This document shows positions 7,724-13,213 of a stretch of DNA of 13,213 nucleotides, piece by piece. The notes under the pieces were generated by a model. The model had not been told where the DNA came from and searched no databases. It saw only the letters and a list, made by a program, of their open reading frames with translations. Each line of letters begins with the position of its first letter. Position 1 is the stretch's first letter. This DNA comes from Akkermansia muciniphila (GTDB lineage Bacteria; Pseudomonadota; Gammaproteobacteria; Burkholderiales; Burkholderiaceae_C). Location: NCBI GenBank assembly GCA_943327015.2, contig CALPVM020000029.1, forward strand, positions 1 through 13,213, given 5' to 3'. A program made the position numbers and the translations under genes.

Positions 7724-7945
7724 ATGCAATACACTTTAACGCTGACCCAACGGATGATCGCAATCATCATTATTTGCTTTTGTCTTCTATGTATTCTTCT
7801 TTTTTTGCTAGGTGTTGAAATTGGTAAAAAATATTCAGTAACAAATACCTCACCAATTTCGCTGCCTGGGCTCAATGTGCCAGCAGTTAAATTGCCTCCA
7901 GTGCCCGTAAATATTGAGCCTGCTCCGGCTTTGCCAAAATCTTAA
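7724..7945 (+). CDS. Small single-pass membrane protein with Pro-rich tail
   Basis: This 73-residue ORF was assigned from the ATG at 7724, since the longer in-frame extension from 7640 lies inside the PAAR-like gene. A short N-terminus (MQYTLTLTQRM) is followed by a strongly hydrophobic segment at about residues 11-31, then LGVEIGKK and a 35-residue tail rich in Pro, Val and Ala. The layout suggests an inner-membrane anchor with the tail in the periplasm, resembling the membrane part of SPOR-type proteins but without a SPOR domain. Membrane topology is inferred. I do not recognise the family. It lies 20 bases after the PAAR-like gene and 14 bases before the binding-protein gene, so it may belong either to the spike module or to the amino-acid cassette. 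Its ribosome-binding site is weak. Confidence 0.65.
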   Translation: MQYTLTLTQRMIAIIIICFCLLCILLFLLGVEIGKKYSVTNTSPISLPGLNVPAVKLPPVPVNIEPAPALPKS

Positions 7946-7959
7946 TAAAGGACTTATGA

Positions 7960-8913
7960 ATGTTCGTACCCACACTTCTTAAAAATGTAAGGCGCCCGGG
8001 TTTTTCCTGGCTAAAAGCCGCATGTTTGGCGGTTGGTCTAAGTGCATCTTTTGTCGTTACTGCAAGTAACCCAGTAACGCCAAAACCAGCAGCAGCGCCT
8101 GCACTTAGTGCAGCCAAAAGCGTACCGCCAAAACCAGTCAGTACCTTGGTGCAAGCGGCTGATGGACGCATGATTGCGCCTGATATCGCGCGCATTGTGA
8201 ACCGCGGCGAGTTGATAGTGGCGCTTGTTGCCATGGATACTCCTCCTTTCTTTTATGTTAAAAATAACGAATTGGTGGGGCTGGAAATTGACATCGCCAA
8301 AGACATCGCCAAGGAGCTCAATGTCACTGTCCGATTTGATCGTTCAGCTAAAAGCTTTAACGAAGTCGTTGATATTGTGTCGCGTCAAGAGGCAGACCTT
8401 GGTATTAGCAAGCTATCAAGCACATTGGCGCGTGCTCAAAAAGTGCACTTCTCCACGCCTTATCTGACATTAAGCCATGGCTTTATATTGAACCGCGTTC
8501 GGTTTGCCGAGTACGCTCGTGACCGTACCTTGCCCGTGGCTATACGCCAGTTCAAGGGAAGTATTGGCATGATTGCCAAATCGTCTTGGACAGACTATGC
8601 CAAACGCTACTTTCCCAATGCTGAAATCAAGGAGTACGCTTCTTGGGCTGAGGTGTTGAAGGCGGTTGAAAAAGGCGAGATCATGGCCGCTTACCGCGAT
8701 GAATTCGAGGTTAAACGTGTGTTGCGCGCCGACCCTACCGCTTCCTTGACATTGCGTACCGTTACTTTTAAAGATCTGGACGACCCCTTGGCGATTGCGG
8801 TGGGTTTAACAGACGATGCTTTACTTAATTATGTAAATTTGTACCTGAATCAAAGTAACAAAAAACTCACGATCGACAAGGTGTTGAATGCTCTTGAAAA
8901 GAGCAAGCCCTAA
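7960..8913 (+). CDS. Family-3 periplasmic amino-acid-binding protein (SBP_bac_3)
   Basis: The 317-residue protein has a basic N-terminus and a hydrophobic signal segment (about 17-34), with likely cleavage near VTAS (about 33-36). A Pro/Ala-rich linker (about 37-66) comes next. From about residue 82 it follows the family-3 solute-binding fold: RGELIVALVAMDTPPFFY, LVGLEIDIAKDIAKEL, V-R-F-D, then ADLGISKLSSTLARAQKVHFSTPY and GEIMAAYRDEFEV. Arg158 and Asp247 fall where family members contact the ligand carboxyl and amino groups, so the pocket looks competent for an amino acid. No ABC permease or ATPase gene accompanies it; the next gene is a DAACS carrier. It could deliver ligand to that protein, act as a periplasmic sensor, or serve elsewhere. 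It has a good ribosome-binding site (AAAGGA at 7947-7952, seven bases before ATG). Confidence 0.87.
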   Translation: MFVPTLLKNVRRPGFSWLKAACLAVGLSASFVVTASNPVTPKPAAAPALSAAKSVPPKPVSTLVQAADGRMIAPDIARIVNRGELIVALVAMDTPPFFYVKNNELVGLEIDIAKDIAKELNVTVRFDRSAKSFNEVVDIVSRQEADLGISKLSSTLARAQKVHFSTPYLTLSHGFILNRVRFAEYARDRTLPVAIRQFKGSIGMIAKSSWTDYAKRYFPNAEIKEYASWAEVLKAVEKGEIMAAYRDEFEVKRVLRADPTASLTLRTVTFKDLDDPLAIAVGLTDDALLNYVNLYLNQSNKKLTIDKVLNALEKSKP

Positions 8914-8929
8914 TTATTAAGGAATACAA

Positions 8930-10204
8930 ATGAATTCAGAAAAGCTATACACATTAGCACTCAATCCTTGGGTGATCTTTTTAAGCCTTGGCTTGGGTTT
9001 TTTAATGGGCGTTTATGCGCCGGCCTTTAGTTTGTCAATAAGTTTTGTGGGCGACATTTATGTCGATTTATTGAAAATGATTGCACTACCATTTATGGTT
9101 TCTGCGGTTATTTTCAGCTTGCAACGCTTATTTAGAGAGGGTGGTTCTGCAGTACTCATGAAGCGGGTGGGCGTGGTGTTCATCGCATTCTTTGTGTCGG
9201 TGGCTATGATTGGTGTCGTGACCATGTTGGTGTTTAAGCCCGGGGCAGATTTGTCTCCCGAGCAAATGGCAACTTTCGGTAAAATTGTTGGAAACGACAT
9301 GAGCTCCAGTGACACAGTGATGGCTCTGAACGGTGTGGATGAGCCCGTTAAGAGCGTTAGTTTTGTGCAGGTACTGGTAAGCATGGTGCCTTCCAATATT
9401 TTCTCTGCACTGGCTACCGGCGACGCTCTCAAGACCTTGGTGTTTGCCATGTTGTTTGGTTTTGCGGTCGGTCGTGTGCCTGCCCGCGTGTCGGATGGTT
9501 TGACCCAAACCCTCGAAACGATTTACAACGCCTGCCAAATTCTGATGCGTTGGTTAAACTACCCGCTGCCACTGATTTTGTTTTCCATGAGTGCTGCACA
9601 AATGGCGAAAACCGGAGTCGGGCCGTTGCAGGCCATGGCGCAGTTTGTGCTGGCGTTCTCTGTGGCTGCCCTGATTGTGTTGGCTATTGCTTCGGTGATT
9701 GTTTGGAAACGCTCCAATGCAACTTTTGGAGAAACCTTGGCTGCACTTGAGGCGCCCTTTGCCTTGGCATTGGCCACGCGCAGCAGCCCAACTTGTATGC
9801 CCAGCATGATTGAAAGTCTGGCAGACCGATTGGGCTTTGCCCGCTCCCGAGTAGAGTTAGTGGTGCCGTTGAGTATTTCGTTGTTACGCATCGGGCCTGT
9901 GGTGTACTACGTAGCTGCAACTATTTTTATTGCCCAGCTCTACGGTAAGTCGCTCGGCCCTTCTGAGCTGGCGGTGGTCGCGTCTGCCTCTATTTTGGCT
10001 GGTTTTGCTTCTGCTGGCATGACTGGCTTGCTTACCGTTTCGTTGGTCGGGCTTACTTGCAGCTATCTGGGTTTGCCATTCGAGGCCGCCTTTATTTTGT
10101 TTGTGGCTGTAGATCCTTTATGTGACATGCTTCGCACATTGGTCAACGTGATTGGTAACTCTGCCGCAGTTGCTTTAATTAGTCCTAGACCTCTCAAAAT
10201 TTAA
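8930..10204 (+). CDS. Divergent DAACS-family (glutamate/dicarboxylate symporter-like) membrane protein 1
   Basis: The 424-residue polytopic protein is recognisable as a DAACS (GltP/DctA) family member by its layout and C-terminal half. It retains the LLKMIALPFM segment, the VPSNIFSALATGDALKTLVFAMLFGFAVG stretch, HP1, TM7 (ATIFIAQLYG), HP2 and TM8. TM8 keeps the substrate-site pattern D395, D399, R402, T403, N406 (VDPLCDMLRTLVNV), equivalent to GltPh D390, D394, R397, T398 and N401. HP1 is altered to TRSSPTCMP (283-291). The TM7 cation motif NMDGT/NLDGS is replaced by LRIGP (319-323), losing the Asn and Asp used for sodium binding. HP2 also lacks the usual GIPG-type motif. Ordinary sodium-coupled transport is therefore doubtful, though substrate binding may persist. 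It has a strong ribosome-binding site (AAGGA at 8919-8923). It sits after the binding protein and before the racemase-like gene. Confidence 0.88.
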   Translation: MNSEKLYTLALNPWVIFLSLGLGFLMGVYAPAFSLSISFVGDIYVDLLKMIALPFMVSAVIFSLQRLFREGGSAVLMKRVGVVFIAFFVSVAMIGVVTMLVFKPGADLSPEQMATFGKIVGNDMSSSDTVMALNGVDEPVKSVSFVQVLVSMVPSNIFSALATGDALKTLVFAMLFGFAVGRVPARVSDGLTQTLETIYNACQILMRWLNYPLPLILFSMSAAQMAKTGVGPLQAMAQFVLAFSVAALIVLAIASVIVWKRSNATFGETLAALEAPFALALATRSSPTCMPSMIESLADRLGFARSRVELVVPLSISLLRIGPVVYYVAATIFIAQLYGKSLGPSELAVVASASILAGFASAGMTGLLTVSLVGLTCSYLGLPFEAAFILFVAVDPLCDMLRTLVNVIGNSAAVALISPRPLKI

Positions 10205-10215
10205 AGGTAAAGAAA

Positions 10216-10932
10216 ATGGCGCGCATCGGTGTATTGGGCGGCATGGGGCCGTTGGCAACGGTAGACTTTATGGACAAGCTTGTAAAGCTCACGCCTGCGT
10301 CGCGAGACCAGGAGCACATACCGGTTATTGTGGCCAACCTGCCTCATGTGCACGATTGCTCTGACGCCATCTTGGGTAATGGTAAAAACCCACTCCCGCA
10401 GCTACTAGAGGGCATTGAGTTGCTCAATAACGTGGCTGCCGGTGTGGTAGTCATACCCTGTAATTCGGCACACCATTGGTTTGAAGCTTTATGCCAAGCC
10501 AGTAAAGCGCCGGTGTTGCACATAGCTAAGGTTGCTGTAGAGGCCATCATTAGCGATGGAGTGTCAAAGGTGGCAATTTTTGCCACCGAAGGAGCATTGG
10601 CATGCGGCATTTACCAGCGCGAACTTGAGTCCAAGGAGATTCCTTATTTGCTGCCTGAGGCACAGCGCGGTCAACTGGCCATCAACGATTGCATCCGCGA
10701 AATCAAGGCTGGAAATTTTGAACGTGGCGGGCATTACCTCTCTATGGCGTGCAAGGAGGCGGCTGACCATGGTGCCAGTACTTTGATACTTGGTAACAAT
10801 GAGCTGCCTATCGCGGCCCAATACGCGGATGTTCAGGGTCTTACCTTGCTAGACAGCACACTGGAGTTAGCGCGCGCTAGCGTGGAGTATGCCTTGATAC
10901 GAGGCTGGAATAGGTTGGGATGGGACTCTTAA
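10216..10932 (+). CDS. Aspartate/glutamate racemase family protein with one catalytic Cys missing
   Basis: The 238-residue protein has the Asp/Glu/hydantoin racemase fold signature. Its N-terminus is IGVLGGMGPLATVDF, the first catalytic motif is PCNSAHHW (Cys82), and the second half ends in LILGNNELPIA. Family racemases are two-base enzymes with the second Cys in an LGCTE motif. Here that Cys is Asn194 and the next Thr is Asn195, while Glu196 is kept. Cofactor-independent racemisation through the usual Cys pair is therefore unlikely. Possible roles are a one-base isomerase or lyase, a ligand-binding regulator, or a non-standard racemase. No signal peptide is present, so it is likely cytoplasmic. 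It starts 11 bases after carrier 1 and its last 13 bases overlap the start of carrier 2. This indicates translation as a unit and a shared substrate class, probably acidic or other amino acids. Confidence 0.85.
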   Translation: MARIGVLGGMGPLATVDFMDKLVKLTPASRDQEHIPVIVANLPHVHDCSDAILGNGKNPLPQLLEGIELLNNVAAGVVVIPCNSAHHWFEALCQASKAPVLHIAKVAVEAIISDGVSKVAIFATEGALACGIYQRELESKEIPYLLPEAQRGQLAINDCIREIKAGNFERGGHYLSMACKEAADHGASTLILGNNELPIAAQYADVQGLTLLDSTLELARASVEYALIRGWNRLGWDS

Positions 10933-12332
10933 GGTTCATTGCCAATAGCCCTTTAGCTCTGCTGGTGTGTGCCTTGGCAGGGGGCGTTGCTGGCTGGTTT
11001 ATGCCGTTCTTAAGTCAGGCGGCATGGTTGGTAGGACAGTTGTATATGTCATTTATCAATCTTGCAGCCTTTCCGCTGTTGGTGGTGATTACTCTTTTTG
11101 GTTTGAAAAGAACTTTGCAGTTACCCAAGCCCTTGTCCCGATTTTTAATGATTGCGGTGTATGCAGTCGTTATTGTTACCTTGTGTTCGTTAGCGGGGGT
11201 TGTATTGGCCAGTCTGTTAGGCTTAGGGCAGCAGATGGATCAGGAAAAACTACATTACCTAGGCAATGTAGTGCAATCAGCAGGTGGTGAAACGGTAGAC
11301 GCAAGGATGGAGTTTTTTGCTAAAGAGCAACCCAACCAAAACTCGGTAACGCAATGGGCTGCCATGGTGCCGCAGAACTTTTTTAAAGTTCTGACAGAGG
11401 GCAAAATTTTGGGAATTTTAATTTGCACCATTATTTTGGGTATGGGTACCGCATGGGCTGATAAAAAGAAGGCTGCAGCTTTTATGGATATTCTGGATGG
11501 AATATACCGTGCGCTGGAGTTAATTATTTCGCAGGTTAACGTTTTTATTCCGCTCTTGGTGTTTGCTATGTCGGCATATTTCGCGGCAACAGCCACGCCA
11601 GCAAGCTTGAATGCTTTGGGTAGTTTTATAGCAGTGTATGCGGGTATGGCATTGGCTATTTCCGGTGTGGCGGTCTTCTTTATCAGTCATAAAACAAAAC
11701 TATCTTTTTACACGGTGGTCTCTGCGTTGAAGACGCCCATGCTTATAAGTCTGACTTCATCTAACGCAACTGCAAGTATTCCAGACACCATTCATGCCAT
11801 GAGTTACAGGCTTGGCTATAGCCGCGGCGTCGTGGAGTTTGTGGTTCCTGCTGCATCGGTTTTTATGCGTTCCGGTGCTGCATTGTATTTTGCGGCTGTT
11901 GCAGTATTTATCGGCAATATGTACGGACAGGCACTGGATCTGGAAAGTTTTGTCTTGATCTGTCTGGCAGCTTCGCTTGCGGCATTTGTGTCTGCAGGAC
12001 ACAGTGGTGTGGCTGTTGTCGGTTTTGCCAGCGTTGTATTGCACACATTGCAATTGCCCGTAGAAGCCGGGCTCGCTTTATTCGTAGCAATTGACCATCT
12101 TTGTGAGGGGCCAAGAAGCTTACTATCGTTGATGTTGGGTTGCGTGTTGATTGTTTTGGTGTCGCAAGGTTTGCCCTCTGAGCGGTTGGAATCGCAAGCC
12201 AATTTTGGCAACAAGGTTGAGCATAAGGTACGTTTTATTTTTACATTCAACACCCTATTATTGGCGTTGGGTTGTTTCCTGCTGATGGCAATTTTGCTGG
12301 TTATGTTGGGCGTTGGTGTAGGCATGCGTTAG
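10920..12332 (+). CDS. Divergent DAACS-family membrane protein 2 with extra C-terminal membrane segment
   Basis: The 470-residue protein is a second, distant DAACS-family member. It shares with carrier 1 the MVPQNFFKVLTEGKILGIL stretch, an HP1-like TSSNATASIP (279-288), TM7 (AAVAVFIGNMYG), an HP2-like VSAGHSGVAVVG, and TM8. It is more degenerate than carrier 1. The NMDGT site is MRSGA (316-320), and in TM8 D392 and R399 remain but D394, T398 and N401 of GltPh correspond to Glu396, Ser400 and Ser403. After TM8 it carries about 55 extra residues with a charged stretch (ERLESQANFGNKVEHKV) and an additional hydrophobic helix (about 439-467), which is not usual in the family. The ATG at 10920 overlaps the end of the racemase-like gene. 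It could pair with carrier 1 as a hetero-oligomer (family proteins are trimers) or have a receptor-like role; both are inference. Confidence 0.85.
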   Translation: MGLLRFIANSPLALLVCALAGGVAGWFMPFLSQAAWLVGQLYMSFINLAAFPLLVVITLFGLKRTLQLPKPLSRFLMIAVYAVVIVTLCSLAGVVLASLLGLGQQMDQEKLHYLGNVVQSAGGETVDARMEFFAKEQPNQNSVTQWAAMVPQNFFKVLTEGKILGILICTIILGMGTAWADKKKAAAFMDILDGIYRALELIISQVNVFIPLLVFAMSAYFAATATPASLNALGSFIAVYAGMALAISGVAVFFISHKTKLSFYTVVSALKTPMLISLTSSNATASIPDTIHAMSYRLGYSRGVVEFVVPAASVFMRSGAALYFAAVAVFIGNMYGQALDLESFVLICLAASLAAFVSAGHSGVAVVGFASVVLHTLQLPVEAGLALFVAIDHLCEGPRSLLSLMLGCVLIVLVSQGLPSERLESQANFGNKVEHKVRFIFTFNTLLLALGCFLLMAILLVMLGVGVGMR

Positions 12333-12347
12333 TCGCATCTAAATACA

Positions 12348-12833
12348 ATGAACTATAAATACTTATTGATGTCCGTGGTGTTTTTTGTCTTGACTGGTTG
12401 CGGTTCAAGTGGAAGTACATTCAAGGGGGTTGTTCCCGCAGGCAGCTATCTTGCGTGGAACAGTGTCACGGTGGCAGCAGATGTGGATGCCAACTTAAAC
12501 AGTGCAATCGCGGTGGACGTGGTTATGTTGCACGACGAAGAAACCCTGGGCTTGGTGCAAAATATGTCTGCCGCAAAATGGTTTGCTACGCGTGATGATT
12601 TGTTAAAAACTTTCCCCAAGAGCCTGAGTTTTCAGACGGCTGAGCTGGTGCCTGGCCAAACTCTGCAACTTAAGCAGGACATGTTTTTGCAAAAGCGTCA
12701 AGTGGGAACAATAGTATTTGCCAATTATTTGACTCCGGGTGAGCATCGGATGCGTGTTGATCCGTTGCAGGGGCAGTTGCTGATCCAATTGCTTACCAAA
12801 ACATTCACCGTTGTGACTACCAATACAAAATAA
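12348..12833 (+). CDS. tssJ: TssJ-like T6SS outer-membrane lipoprotein
   Basis: The 161-residue product has a lipoprotein signal peptide with lipobox L-T-G-C (Cys18) followed by Gly, which suits outer-membrane sorting. The mature part is a short beta-rich domain of TssJ size. It shares a TssJ-like outline: an N-x-N region (ANLNSAIAVDVVMLHDEE), a W-F-x-x-R-x-D-L segment, LVPGQTLQL, then VGTIVFANYLTPGEHRMRV. TssJ anchors the TssM-TssL membrane complex to the outer membrane. Its position directly before tssK supports this call. The sequence is too divergent for me to exclude another T6SS-associated lipoprotein. It starts 15 bases after carrier 2, with a weak ribosome-binding site. Confidence 0.7.
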   Translation: MNYKYLLMSVVFFVLTGCGSSGSTFKGVVPAGSYLAWNSVTVAADVDANLNSAIAVDVVMLHDEETLGLVQNMSAAKWFATRDDLLKTFPKSLSFQTAELVPGQTLQLKQDMFLQKRQVGTIVFANYLTPGEHRMRVDPLQGQLLIQLLTKTFTVVTTNTK

Positions 12834-12873
12834 ACCTATGAAGTTTCGTATGAATTCCTTGATGGTTGTTTGC

Positions 12874-12885
12874 CTCCCCGCGGAG
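12874..12885 (+). promoter_or_regulatory. tssK ribosome-binding site within a small hairpin
   Basis: GGAG (12882-12885) is seven bases before the tssK ATG and is the strongest ribosome-binding site in this part of the window. CTCC at 12874-12877 is its exact complement, separated by the four bases CCGC, so the site can fold into a 4-bp hairpin. It could dampen tssK translation, but the stem is short. Confidence 0.4.
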
Positions 12886-12892
12886 TTAAATT

Positions 12893-13213
12893 ATGTCTAA
12901 ACAGTTTATGGTGGAAGAAAGAATTCAGTGGCACGAAGGCATGCTTCTGTCACCTCAGCACTTTCAACAGACTTCCGGGCGCACAGATGCATTGGTGGCA
13001 TTGCACACCTTGTTGGCTGCTCCATTTTGCTGGGGTATTCGTAAGCTGAAAATTGATTTTGGTTTGCTAGCGGCAGGCACGGTGCGGGTGCTACAACTCG
13101 AAGCAGTAATGCCTGATGGCACTGCGGTCAACTTTTCTTCAGACAATGCGTTGCATGGTGCTTTGGAGTTGTCGCTGGCGCCTTTTGCCGGTGATTTAGG
13201 TAAAGGACCGGTC
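12893..13213 (+). CDS. tssK: Type VI secretion baseplate subunit TssK, N-terminal part (runs off window)
   Basis: TssK connects the T6SS baseplate to the TssJLM membrane complex. The first 107 codons are visible and open to the right edge. The hallmark IQWHEGMLLSPQHFQQ appears at residues 11-26, followed by an ALHTLLAAPFCWGIRKL segment and a beta-rich shoulder domain start, as in the family (about 440-450 residues complete). The ATG at 12893 is chosen because GGAG lies seven bases upstream and the protein begins just before the hallmark. It is separated from the tssJ-like gene by 59 bases, the longest gap in the window, which contains a 20-codon ORF overlapping the tssK start and a small hairpin. 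Transcription from the upstream operon is likely. Confidence 0.93.
   Translation, partial: MSKQFMVEERIQWHEGMLLSPQHFQQTSGRTDALVALHTLLAAPFCWGIRKLKIDFGLLAAGTVRVLQLEAVMPDGTAVNFSSDNALHGALELSLAPFAGDLGKGPV

Noticed and set aside
11816..12325. 169-residue antisense ORF opposite carrier 2
   Set aside because: The + strand frame encodes a clear polytopic DAACS-type protein over the same bases; the antisense product is Thr/Asn/Lys-rich with no recognisable motif.
7960..12332. Recent horizontal insertion with mobile-element boundaries
   Set aside because: I saw no transposase, inverted repeats or direct repeats at the edges, no obvious change in base composition, and the genes are tightly spaced with good ribosome-binding sites. 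Older acquisition is still possible.

Overview
This window is the middle of a type VI secretion system (T6SS) operon. All genes lie on the + strand and are packed with gaps of a few bases or short overlaps. Base composition is moderate by eye. The core proteins (TssF, TssG, ClpV, VgrG, TssK) are of the proteobacterial kind, and the set of a DUF4280-type PAAR-like protein plus a YwqK-type MORN protein beside VgrG points loosely to a betaproteobacterium (Burkholderiales-like). That placement is an inference. No rRNA, tRNA, transposase or CRISPR array is visible, and I saw no convincing promoter or terminator inside the window.

Region 1 (1-4583) holds the baseplate and recycling genes: the C-terminal half of tssF, complete tssG, and tssH (clpV). 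tssH is interrupted by one in-frame TAA (2412-2414) in the linker between the Clp N-domain and the first AAA+ module. Both sides are intact and in the same frame, so it reads as an N-domain ORF (1842-2414) followed by a two-AAA+ ORF (2430-4583).

Region 2 (4586-7945) is the spike module: VgrG (TssI) with an octapeptide-repeat needle, a MORN-repeat protein, a DUF4280 PAAR-like tip protein, and a small single-pass membrane protein with a Pro-rich tail. No recognisable toxin domain is present.

Region 3 (7960-12332) is the unusual part. It is an amino-acid-related cassette embedded co-directionally in the T6SS operon: a family-3 periplasmic amino-acid-binding protein, a glutamate/dicarboxylate-symporter (DAACS) family membrane protein, an aspartate/glutamate-racemase family protein, and a second DAACS-family protein. 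Key family residues are altered in three of them. Both carriers lack the NMDGT/NLDGS cation motif and have an xRxGx sequence there. The racemase-like protein keeps its first catalytic Cys but has Asn in place of the second. The second carrier has an extra C-terminal membrane segment. The binding protein, in contrast, keeps its expected ligand-contact residues. This looks like a repurposed amino-acid sensing, transport or modification module tied to the T6SS. Its function is unknown to me.

Region 4 (12348-13213) returns to the T6SS core, with a TssJ-like outer-membrane lipoprotein and the start of tssK, which runs off the end. TssA, B, C, D, E, L and M must lie outside the window if the system is complete.
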